A stretch of DNA of 11,842 bases from an uncultured Bacillota bacterium (GCA_902766525.1 CACXDX010000032.1:1-11842); one strand, 5' to 3'. Numbered from the stretch's first letter, positions 1-4,786 are shown. Numbers and translations: made by a program. Notes: a model not told the origin generated them from the sequence alone.

Positions 1-81
1 ACCGCTCAGGCCTACTATGCCGTCGTCGCTTTGGATCGTATGGAAAAGGGAGAATCCTTCCTTTACGCCTTGACGGAATGA
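1..81 (+). CDS. C-terminal fragment of a gene starting outside the window; possibly a prenyltransferase/squalene-cyclase-like repeat surface protein
   Basis: The first frame is open from base 1 to a TGA at 79-81 and gives 26 residues. The segment reads TAQAYYAVVALDRMEKGESF followed by LYALTE. The pattern of a small-residue/Gln/Ala helix, then a Gly and an aromatic near the end, resembles the last repeat of alpha-toroid (squalene-cyclase/prenyltransferase-like) domains in large secreted Firmicutes proteins that also carry DUF4430. That resemblance is inference from 26 residues only. The stop codon lies inside a 14-base sequence (76-89) repeated exactly at 333-346, so repeat DNA may have set the end of this protein. 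No terminator directly follows. Confidence 0.45.
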   Translation, partial: TAQAYYAVVALDRMEKGESFLYALTE

Positions 82-105
82 CAGGAAAAACAAAAACGAC
101 TTTGC

Positions 106-340
106 TGTCATCCTGAGCTTTTTATGCTCCATGTTATTCTGATGGGTGCATTGATTGGCCGGGTCACTGCGAAGACGAACTTTGTTTTTTATCTGACCAC
201 AGAAACCCTTTGGGTTTTTGCGTACCTCTGTCCTGTATGAAGCCTGCGGCTTCATCGCAGGTCAGAGGCAAAGGATCCCGTGGAGAGACGTACTGTTTCG
301 ATCAGGGGGATTCTTCGTCGCTGCGCTCCTCAGAATGACA
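106..340. repeat. Intergenic repeat with TGTCATYCTGAG-type inverted ends and an internal hairpin (MITE-like)
   Basis: The left end TGTCATCCTGAGC (106-118) and the right end CCTCAGAATGACA (328-340) are inverted copies matching at 11 of 13 positions. Read on the minus strand, the right end continues as a GAGCGCAGCGACGAAGAATCC-like stretch (311-331), which resembles the TGTCATTCTGAG...GAAGAATC intergenic repeats I recall from many bacterial genomes. Inside are AAACCC-ttt-GGGTTT (203-217) and a strong imperfect hairpin at 225-268. No transposase or sensible protein is encoded. A 71-codon open frame (218-433) crosses the right end and looks fortuitous. Whether this is a non-autonomous mobile element or a REP-like repeat cannot be decided from one copy. 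Confidence 0.55.
225..268. other. Strong 44-nt hairpin inside the intergenic repeat
   Basis: CCTCTG (225-230) pairs with CAGAGG (263-268). CCTG (232-235) pairs with CAGG (258-261). TGAAGCC (238-244) pairs with GGCTTCA (248-254) around a 3-base loop. That is 17 base pairs with only a T/T mismatch and a small internal loop. There is no T-run after it, so it is not a standard terminator. It is more likely the structural core of the repeat. Confidence 0.6.
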
Positions 341-431
341 GGAAAAGCACTTCTCGAAATGACGGAAGCGGGGACAGACAGTATAACTGCCTGTCCATGC
401 CGAAAAAGCGTTAAAGTCAAAATCCGATCAT

Positions 432-469
432 AAAAGAAAATTCCCACAAAGTGGGTTTTTTCTTTTTTT
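432..469. terminator. Bidirectional intrinsic terminator next to tRNA-Ser fragment A
   Basis: CCCAC (443-447) and GTGGG (451-455) form the stem around AAA. The A-rich left flank and T-rich right flank extend the pairing after a two-base mismatch. Runs of T follow on the plus strand and on the minus strand. In minus orientation it directly follows the CCA-like end of tRNA fragment A, as a tRNA terminator would. Confidence 0.6.
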
Positions 470-511
470 GGCGGAGTGGGTGGGATTTACCCCTTACGGG
501 CATAAACTTCG
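469..511 (-). repeat. tRNA-Ser 3'-end fragment, copy A
   Basis: Bases 469-487 (TGGCGGAGTGGGTGGGATT) match exactly the 3' end of the intact tRNA-Ser at 806-824, including the encoded CCA, the 3' acceptor strand and part of the T arm. The match then breaks into TTACCC, a short spacer and GGGCATAAACTTCG (498-511). Copy B shares that extension but the intact tRNA does not. It cannot form a tRNA because the anticodon, D arm and 5' acceptor strand are missing. It may be a scar of recombination or integration at the tRNA end, or a tRNA-derived repeat. Confidence 0.7.
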
Positions 512-539
512 TTTCAGTGCGCCGCTTGGCACCTTCTGC

Positions 540-618
540 GCGGGGAAATCCCGTCTCTTCGACCGCGGACAACCGTCTGTGGTTCGTCCCGCGTCCGCTT
601 CGTCGGGCGTTTCCCCGC
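540..618. repeat. GC-rich nested hairpin element
   Basis: Nested arms pair in order. GCGGGGAAA (540-548) pairs with TTTCCCCGC (610-618), CCCG (550-553) with CGGG (604-607), CGA (560-562) with TCG (600-602), GCGGAC (565-570) with GTCCGC (593-598), and AACC (571-574) with GGTT (581-584). The whole 79-base block folds as one rod with small internal loops. It is clearly richer in GC than the AT-rich flanks. No T-run follows and no gene is encoded. It sits within the tRNA-fragment array, between copies A and B. Confidence 0.55.
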
Positions 619-669
619 CCATAAGCCGCCGATCAACGCCCTGAAAACATCCTCCCGACAATCTATTAT

Positions 670-704
670 AAAATAAAAACCCTACGACGTAGGGTTTTTA
701 TTTT
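670..704. terminator. Bidirectional intrinsic terminator next to tRNA-Ser fragment B
   Basis: A perfect 16-bp inverted repeat (670-685 with 689-704) has a CCCTAC/GTAGGG core and symmetric A- and T-rich arms, so either strand ends in U-rich RNA. In minus orientation it begins two bases after the CCA-like end of fragment B. Confidence 0.7.
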
Positions 705-705
705 A

Positions 706-746
706 TGGCGGAGTGGGTGGGATTTACCCAAAGGGCATAAACTTCG
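706..746 (-). repeat. tRNA-Ser 3'-end fragment, copy B
   Basis: Bases 706-724 repeat the same 19 bases as copy A and the intact tRNA-Ser 3' end. They are followed by TTACCC, an AAA spacer and GGGCATAAACTTCG (733-746), so copy B matches copy A beyond the tRNA homology. Unlike copy A it has no GC-rich hairpin after it. It is not a functional tRNA. Confidence 0.7.
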
Positions 747-765
747 AATCCTCTCAATAACTATC

Positions 766-804
766 AAAAAAAAGAAGACCCTGATTTACAGGATCTTCTT
801 TTTT
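766..804. terminator. tRNA-Ser terminator, bidirectional
   Basis: CCTG (780-783) pairs with CAGG (789-792). After one C/A mismatch, GAAGAAGA-type bases (770-778) pair with TCTTCTTTT (794-802) around a 5-base loop. On the minus strand this starts right after the CCA end of the tRNA and runs into a T-tract. Confidence 0.75.
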
Positions 805-805
805 A

Positions 806-897
806 TGGCGGAGTGGGTGGGATTCGAACCCACGTGCCGGAGTTACCGACAAACTGATTTCGAGTCAGCCCCGTTATGACCACTTCGATACCACTCC
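806..897 (-). tRNA. tRNA-Ser, anticodon CGA
   Basis: On the minus strand the acceptor stem GGAGTGG (5' end at 897) pairs with CCACTCC, followed by discriminator G and an encoded CCA (806-808). The anticodon stem GCTGA/TCAGT encloses the loop CTCGAAA, giving anticodon CGA for codon UCG. A long variable arm marks a class II serine tRNA. The T arm has the usual GGGTTCGAATCCC core. The length is 92 nt. It lies downstream of tadA on the same strand with its own promoter and terminator. Confidence 0.95.
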
Positions 898-913
898 ATA
901 TGCGAACATTGCT

Positions 914-942
914 ATTTTATCATAAAAAACCCGTTCTTACAA
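914..942 (-). promoter_or_regulatory. Promoter of tRNA-Ser
   Basis: On the minus strand TTGTAA (937-942) and TAAAAT (914-919) are separated by 17 bp. Initiation would fall around 906-908, about 10 bases before the mature tRNA 5' end. The -35 box consists exactly of the last Leu codon and the stop codon of tadA. Confidence 0.55.
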
Positions 943-1401
943 GGTTTCTTTCCTTCTTCGTCGAAAAAAATTTTCCGTCAGCTCTGCGCATTCCTTTTCA
1001 CAGATACCGCCGAGGATCTTAGGCGTGTGATTGAACGCGCCTTCTTTCAGCAGATCCGTTTTTGATCCGAAGGCGCCCCACTTCACATCCCAGGCGCCGA
1101 AAACGACCGTGCCGATCCTGGCCTGTAAAATCGCGCCGGCACACATCGGACAGGGCTCCATGGTGACGTAGAGGGTGACGTCATTCAATCGCCATTTGCC
1201 CAATTCCCGCGCCGCCTTCCGAATGACATCGATCTCGGCGTGAGCCGTAGGGTCGTGATCCGCTTCTTTGCGGTTGTGGCCTCTGGCGATGATCTCGCCG
1301 TTATATACGGCGACGGCGCCGACGGGAACATCGCCCCGATCTTCACCATATTGAGCTTCTTTGATGGCCTCCGCCATGAAAAAACGATAATCCTTTTCCA
1401 T
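937..1401 (-). CDS. tadA: tRNA-specific adenosine-34 deaminase TadA
   Basis: TadA converts adenosine 34 of tRNA-Arg(ACG) to inosine, so that one tRNA reads CGU, CGC and CGA codons. With the ATG at 1399-1401 the protein has 154 aa, the usual length. The cytidine-deaminase-like zinc site is complete: HAE at residues 54-56 (Glu56 catalytic) and PCPMC with Cys84 and Cys87. Residues 23-31 (GDVPVGAVA) and the 68-75 region (GKWRLNDV) fit the family. An upstream TTG at 1470 would add 23 residues not expected in the family, so I prefer the ATG. That ATG has no Shine-Dalgarno sequence, and a TATAAT lies only a few bases upstream. The gene ends at the -35 box of tRNA-Ser. Identification is firm; the start is probable. 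Confidence 0.93.
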   Translation of the reverse strand: MEKDYRFFMAEAIKEAQYGEDRGDVPVGAVAVYNGEIIARGHNRKEADHDPTAHAEIDVIRKAARELGKWRLNDVTLYVTMEPCPMCAGAILQARIGTVVFGAWDVKWGAFGSKTDLLKEGAFNHTPKILGGICEKECAELTENFFRRRRKETL

Positions 1402-1407
1402 AATTTC

Positions 1408-1436
1408 ATTATAACACAGGCCCGAACGAAAAAAAA
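1408..1436 (-). promoter_or_regulatory. Possible tadA promoter giving a nearly leaderless mRNA
   Basis: TATAAT (1408-1413 on the minus strand) is a perfect -10 box, but the -35 position at 17 bp is only TTTTTT (1431-1436). Initiation about 7 bases downstream would fall at or next to the tadA ATG. A TTTGCCG/CGGCAAA hairpin (1451-1457 with 1465-1471) lies further upstream. Confidence 0.35.
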
Positions 1437-1496
1437 GCGCGAAGAGGATCTTTGCCGGTTTTTTCGGCAAAATATCATTGTTTTGTAAAAAAACGG

Positions 1497-1525
1497 TTGC
1501 ATTTTTGATATTGATATGATATCAT
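1497..1525 (+). promoter_or_regulatory. Candidate promoter upstream of the RHH gene region
   Basis: TTGCAT (1497-1502) and TATCAT (1520-1525) are separated by 17 bp. The -10 box lies in the centre of a 30-bp dyad, so a protein bound there would block RNA polymerase. It is the best plus-strand promoter candidate before the gene at 1886. Confidence 0.4.
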
Positions 1526-1535
1526 AATAATATCA
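1506..1535. promoter_or_regulatory. 30-bp dyad, candidate operator
   Basis: Thirteen of fifteen symmetric positions pair. TGATATT (1506-1512) mirrors AATATCA (1529-1535), and the centre TATGATATCATA (1515-1526) is a perfect 12-bp palindrome. The repeated GATAT/ATATC half-sites suit a dimer or dimer-of-dimers repressor. The ribbon-helix-helix protein encoded at 1886-2065 is an obvious candidate for autoregulation, but that link is inference. Confidence 0.45.
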
Positions 1536-1552
1536 TCAAGATATAACAAAAG

Positions 1553-1885
1553 ATGATGAAATTCGGAGCGCTGAAATGAGAAAAACTGCCTGCACCGACA
1601 ATAGAATCCATAGAATGCTCCACCCGAATCCATGGTCCGGAACGATCGCTGCGGCGACCGCTGCCGACGCGCGAGCGTTTCTCCCCGTTACTGCCCGGGG
1701 CTCGCGATCATTCCCGTTTCTCTTTTCATCGTTCAGAGAAACTGTCCGCATGCTCTTGCGGATCTCCTCCCGGAATGTCGGCCGGACCATGGTGGAGCCG
1801 CGACGATTCGTCTTCGCCTATTGCGACGAAGATGTTGTTTTGAGGGAAAGATCCGCCCGCCTTTCCCCAAAACCGGTATGATCCC
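1553..1885 (+). other. Structured leader-like stretch with short, possibly coupled open frames
   Basis: I recognise no gene here. Long inverted repeats are present: CCATGGTCCGG (1630-1640) with CCGGACCATGG (1782-1792), GAACGATCGC (1640-1649) with GCGATCATTC (1704-1713), CGCGAGC (1670-1676) with GCTCGCG (1700-1706), and TCCGCA (1745-1750) with TGCGGA (1757-1762). Two open frames could also be read. An 8-codon frame (1553-1579, MMKFGALK) overlaps the ATG of a 101-codon frame at 1576-1881. That frame is preceded by GGAG at 1565-1568 and stops 4 bases before the RHH start. It is very Arg/Ser-rich and matches no family I know. The stretch may be a structured 5' leader or RNA, or a poorly conserved small gene coupled to the RHH gene. 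Confidence 0.35.
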
Positions 1886-2065
1886 ATGTCATCTCCGAAA
1901 ACTGCAAAAAAAACTTTTCCTCTTCGCCTCGATCCTCAGATGTACCGTGCGCTGGAACAGTGGGCATCCGAAGAAATTCGGAGTGTGAACGGCCACATAG
2001 AGTACCTGTTGAGAGAAGCCCTGATCAAGGAAAAGCGCATAAAAAAAGATGGTAGTACAACATAA
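1886..2065 (+). CDS. Small ribbon-helix-helix (Arc-like) DNA-binding protein
   Basis: ATG at 1886 opens a 59-codon frame ending at TAA 2063-2065. Residues 9-15 (KTFPLRL) form the beta-ribbon, followed by DPQMYRALEQWASEE (16-30) as helix A, the turn RSVNGH (32-37) and IEYLLREALIK (38-48) as helix B. This is the typical Arc/MetJ-type fold seen in small Firmicutes proteins, which bind DNA as dimers through the ribbon. The C-terminal tail is Lys-rich. No in-frame start lies between the upstream stop (1841-1843) and this ATG. There is no clear Shine-Dalgarno site, and an overlapping-frame stop 4 bases upstream suggests possible translational coupling. No toxin gene follows; the next element is a terminator. 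The target is unknown; autoregulation through the dyad at 1506-1535 is a hypothesis. Confidence 0.75.
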   Translation: MSSPKTAKKTFPLRLDPQMYRALEQWASEEIRSVNGHIEYLLREALIKEKRIKKDGSTT

Positions 2066-2069
2066 AAGC

Positions 2070-2110
2070 TCTGCTCTCGTTCACAACAATGTCGGGAACG
2101 GAGTTTTTTC
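2070..2110 (+). terminator. Terminator after the RHH gene
   Basis: CGTTC (2078-2082) pairs with GAACG (2096-2100), extended imperfectly by a CTC/GAG-type flank, and is followed by TTTTTT (2104-2109). It separates the RHH gene from the LysR gene. Confidence 0.55.
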
Positions 2111-2115
2111 TTTGA

Positions 2116-2144
2116 TTTACCTTTGCGGAAAAATATGTTATAAT
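2116..2144 (+). promoter_or_regulatory. Promoter of the LysR-cytidylyltransferase operon
   Basis: TTTACC (2116-2121) and TATAAT (2139-2144) are separated by 17 bp. An AAAAAGCTTTTT palindrome (2159-2170) lies between the -10 box and the ribosome binding site AGAGGT (2175-2180), 5 bases before the ATG. Confidence 0.55.
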
Positions 2145-2185
2145 TAAAAAAAGGTCATAAAAAGCTTTTTTATAAGAGGTGTATT

Positions 2186-3073
2186 ATGATAAATAAAAAA
2201 ATCCAATATTTCGTCACTTTGGCCGAGTGCCTTTCTTTTACCAGGGCCGCCAATGAGCACGGCGTCAGCCAAACGGCGATCAGTCAGTATATCGCCGCTT
2301 TGGAACAGCGCCTCGGCGTGAAGCTTTTCAATCGGAATCCCCACTCCGTTTCTTTGAGTGAAGCGGGGAAAGTCTATTATCAGCGCGTGACCCATATCAT
2401 CCAATATTACGAAGATACGGTCGCGAAAACACTGGCCGCGGCAAAAGCTTATCGCGGCTATGTCAAGGTCGGCATCGGCATTTACGAATACTACAATACC
2501 GATGCTTTTTTCTCCTTACTGCTGGATCGCTATCCGGATATCAAAACCGACATCTATCAATATCCCTATGATGAGCTGACGCGCCGCCTGAAAAGCGGAG
2601 AGCTGGATCTGATCGTCGCCATCGATCTCTGCAAGGAATCCTTCGCCAAGAAAGAGATCCGCACGAAGCATCTCTTTTCTTCCGGCAACTGTATCGTTGC
2701 CGATCAAAGTATTGCCAAAAAATACCCGCAGGGCGATGCCGCCGCGATGCTCCGCGAGGAATACCTGATCACCAACTGCGAAAACGAAGGACCTTCCTCC
2801 ATGGAAATGCTGCGTAATCTGCTCGTTGATGAAGTCGGTTTCTTCCCCGAAAGAACCACGCGGACCAACAGCATCAACGCTCAGCTGATGATGGTTCGCG
2901 CCAAACAGGGTGTGGCGATCGTGCCCGATTTTATCAAAGAAATCTATGCTCCGGAATTTGTGCGCATTCCATGCTCTCGTCCGCCTTATGAATATGAGCT
3001 GATGAGTCTCTCCGAAAATGAAAATCCGGCTGTTGATACCGTGATGAAGCTCTCCGAGGAGTTGGAGAAATGA
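2186..3073 (+). CDS. LysR-family transcriptional regulator
   Basis: At 295 aa this has the normal LysR length. The N-terminal winged helix-turn-helix is clear: the region from IQYFVTLAECLSFTRAA (about residues 5-21) through SQTAISQYIAALEQRLG (about 27-43) to LFNRNPHSVSLSEAG (about 46-60). It is followed by a linker helix and the periplasmic-binding-protein-like effector domain (about residues 90-290). The effector is not predictable from the sequence. The start is set by AGAGGT 5 bases upstream. LysR genes are usually divergent from their targets; here the gene overlaps the next one by ATGA (3070-3073), so regulator and enzyme are made from one mRNA. A divergent target is not evident because the RHH gene upstream points the same way. 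Confidence 0.92.
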   Translation: MINKKIQYFVTLAECLSFTRAANEHGVSQTAISQYIAALEQRLGVKLFNRNPHSVSLSEAGKVYYQRVTHIIQYYEDTVAKTLAAAKAYRGYVKVGIGIYEYYNTDAFFSLLLDRYPDIKTDIYQYPYDELTRRLKSGELDLIVAIDLCKESFAKKEIRTKHLFSSGNCIVADQSIAKKYPQGDAAAMLREEYLITNCENEGPSSMEMLRNLLVDEVGFFPERTTRTNSINAQLMMVRAKQGVAIVPDFIKEIYAPEFVRIPCSRPPYEYELMSLSENENPAVDTVMKLSEELEK

Positions 3074-3774
3074 TCTGTGCCGCGATCTTGGCGGGCGGTT
3101 TGGGTACCCGCATGAAAAACAAAGATCATCTTCCCAAACAATTTCTGCCCTTAGACGGCAAGCCGATGCTGCTTCGCACGATAGCGCCGTTTTATCATTG
3201 CCGCGAGATCGAAAAGATCGTCGTTTGTGTAACGAAGGGATGGGTAGAATACAGCCAAAAGCTCATTGACGGCGAATGGCCCGCTGAGGATCGGATCGCC
3301 GTTATCGAAGGCGGCAGCGACCGTCTCGGCAGTCTGATCAATGCCTGTTCCTTTTTGCGCGGGAAAAAAGATGTTTCCAAAGAGACAATCCTGTTGACTC
3401 ACGACGGTGCTCGTCCCTTTGTCGGAGAGGAAATCATTCGCGCTAACATCGAGGCAATGCAAGCGTATGATTGTGTGACGACGGCGGTTCCCGTTGTCGA
3501 TACCATTCTCACTTCCGCCGACGGGAAACGCGTGGATGACATTCCGAATCGAAGCAGCCTCTATGCCGTGCAGACGCCGCAGACGTTTCGGCTCGGGGCG
3601 TTAACGGAAGCGATTGAATCACTGACAAAAGAAGAAAAAAGCGTCCTGACGGACGCTGCGAGGATTTATTTGATGAGGGGTAAATCGGTGGGGATCGTAC
3701 CCGGAAGCTCCGATAATTTTAAGGTGACGGAAAAGAAAGATTTGAAATTGGCCGATTTACTTCAAAAAAGCTGA
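3070..3774 (+). CDS. ispD: IspD/TarI-family cytidylyltransferase (MEP or ribitol-5-phosphate)
   Basis: At 234 aa this is a nucleotidyltransferase of the IspD/TarI family, which transfers CMP from CTP to a sugar-alcohol phosphate. The CTP-binding loop is AGGLGTRM (8-15) with PKQFL (22-26). GGSDRLGSL (81-89), THDGARPFV (110-118), VQTPQTF (167-173), TDAA (194-197) and NFKVT (216-220) complete the family pattern. IspD makes CDP-methylerythritol in the MEP isoprenoid pathway, while TarI makes CDP-ribitol for wall polymers. The AGGLGTRM...KQFL and THDGARPF wording leans towards TarI, whereas absence of a neighbouring TarJ reductase leaves IspD likely. I use ispD as the conventional name with that caveat. 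Translation probably couples to the LysR gene through the 4-bp overlap. Confidence 0.85.
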   Translation: MICAAILAGGLGTRMKNKDHLPKQFLPLDGKPMLLRTIAPFYHCREIEKIVVCVTKGWVEYSQKLIDGEWPAEDRIAVIEGGSDRLGSLINACSFLRGKKDVSKETILLTHDGARPFVGEEIIRANIEAMQAYDCVTTAVPVVDTILTSADGKRVDDIPNRSSLYAVQTPQTFRLGALTEAIESLTKEEKSVLTDAARIYLMRGKSVGIVPGSSDNFKVTEKKDLKLADLLQKS

Positions 3775-3783
3775 ATAAAAAGC

Positions 3784-3823
3784 AAACAACTCCGATCATA
3801 CCATGATCGGAGTTGTTTTTTTA
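3784..3823. terminator. Strong terminator between convergent genes
   Basis: A perfect 16-bp stem (3784-3799 with 3803-3818) has a 3-base loop ACC and ends in T-rich DNA on the plus strand. On the minus strand the A-rich left flank supplies a weaker T-tract, so it can serve both the cytidylyltransferase gene and the convergent kinase gene. Confidence 0.85.
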
Positions 3824-3830
3824 TTGTTCT

Positions 3831-4673
3831 TTATGATTTCAGCATATCGATATATTCCGGGAGCACCTGCTCGAAGCAGACGCCGTAACGCGGTTCCGTT
3901 TGCGCGTCCCTGGTTTTGCGGATACATGCCACCGTGTAGTCGACGGCGATGCGGGTCGCTTCTTTGAGAGGGAAGCCGTTGACGAGGGCGCCGACGAGAG
4001 CGGAACCGAAGACGTCTCCGGTGCCGTGATAATAGCCTTCGATCAGGTTATTCATCAGATAGCTGACATTTTTTCCGTCGGAAGCGGCGGCGCCGAGTTT
4101 GCCTTCGGCGAAGGAGACACCGGTAAGCACGACTTTTTCCGCGCCGAGACCGTGGAGGGCATCGAGAACGGCGAGAATATAATCTTCATCATAGCCGCTT
4201 TCTTTATAGGGCAGTCCGGTCATGTAGGATGCTTCCGTCAGATTCGGCATGATCAGATCGGCTTTTCCGCAGAGAGAAGCCATGCCTTTGGCAAATTCCT
4301 CATCGAAGAGGGCATAAAGCCGGCCGTTGTCGCCCATAACGGGATCGACGCAGACGAGACCGTTTTCGCCGCGGAAATCGGCGAAAATCTCTTTCATCAT
4401 TTCGATCTGGGCGAAGGAACCGAGATAGCCGGTATAAATCGCGTCGATGGGGAAATTCAGCGTTTTCCAGTGATCGGTGATCGGCTTGATCTCATCGCTG
4501 AGATCGCGGAAGGTGAAGCCTTCAAATCCGCCGGTGTGTGTGGAAAGCACCGATGTCGGCAGGATGCTGCATTCCGCGCCGGAAGCGGATATGATTGGCA
4601 GCGCTACCGTGAGGGAGCATCTTCCGACACAGGAAATGTCGTGAATGGCGAGAACTCTTTTCTGTCTTTTCAT
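3831..4673 (-). CDS. pdxY: Pyridoxal/pyridoxamine kinase (PfkB/ribokinase superfamily)
   Basis: At 280 aa this matches pyridoxal kinases of the PdxK/PdxY type, which phosphorylate pyridoxal, pyridoxamine or pyridoxine with ATP to form vitamin B6 cofactors. The opening VLAIHDISCVGRCSL (7-21), THTGGFEGF (45-53), VDPVMGD (109-115), PNLTEA (143-148) and the ATP/anion-hole motif GTGDVFGSA (217-225; Asp220 the likely catalytic base) all fit. Clostridial annotations often call this form pyridoxamine kinase; pdxY is a best-fit symbol, and specificity among the three vitamers is not visible. The ATG at 4673 follows an AAAGGG-type ribosome binding site, and a near-consensus promoter lies about 30 bases upstream. 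It is divergent from the Mrp operon, which includes a PNPOx-fold protein. Confidence 0.9.
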   Translation of the reverse strand: MKRQKRVLAIHDISCVGRCSLTVALPIISASGAECSILPTSVLSTHTGGFEGFTFRDLSDEIKPITDHWKTLNFPIDAIYTGYLGSFAQIEMMKEIFADFRGENGLVCVDPVMGDNGRLYALFDEEFAKGMASLCGKADLIMPNLTEASYMTGLPYKESGYDEDYILAVLDALHGLGAEKVVLTGVSFAEGKLGAAASDGKNVSYLMNNLIEGYYHGTGDVFGSALVGALVNGFPLKEATRIAVDYTVACIRKTRDAQTEPRYGVCFEQVLPEYIDMLKS

Positions 4674-4702
4674 GTTTAAGTACCCTTTCTTTTTTGGGAG
4701 TT

Positions 4703-4731
4703 ATTATACCACTGCGCGGTTATGCCGTCAA
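4703..4731 (-). promoter_or_regulatory. Promoter of the pyridoxal kinase gene
   Basis: On the minus strand TTGACG (4726-4731) and TATAAT (4703-4708) are separated by 17 bp, close to consensus. Initiation near 4696 leaves a leader of about 22 bases containing the ribosome binding site. Confidence 0.75.
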
Positions 4732-4757
4732 TAAAAATATAGGTTAAAAAATTCATC

Positions 4758-4786
4758 TTTACATCGTCTTCGGGGAAGGATATAAT
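4758..4786 (+). promoter_or_regulatory. Promoter of the mrp operon
   Basis: TTTACA (4758-4763) and TATAAT (4781-4786) are separated by 17 bp. The -35 box is 26 bases from that of the divergent kinase promoter. AGAAGGA (4813-4819) stands 8 bases before the mrp ATG. Confidence 0.7.

Noticed and set aside
218..433. 71-codon open frame in the repeat region
   Set aside because: It crosses the end of the intergenic repeat and the internal hairpin, has no ribosome binding site and resembles no protein; it is a by-product of repeat DNA.
480..660. Possible SRP RNA (ffs/scr) near tadA, as in some Firmicutes
   Set aside because: The hairpin lacks the conserved GGAAGGAAGCA-type apical motif of SRP RNA, and its strand and position relative to tadA do not give good support.
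1536..1790. 84-codon minus-strand open frame with a hydrophobic C-terminus
   Set aside because: It runs through the palindromic promoter region, has no family resemblance, and its hydrophobic end arises from the AT-rich dyad.
1886..2065. RHH protein as antitoxin of a toxin-antitoxin pair
   Set aside because: No toxin-sized gene follows: a terminator comes directly after, and the next gene is a LysR regulator with its own promoter.
3900..4679. 259-codon plus-strand open frame opposite the pyridoxal kinase gene
   Set aside because: The kinase on the other strand has all its motifs and a near-consensus promoter; the mirrored frame has none.
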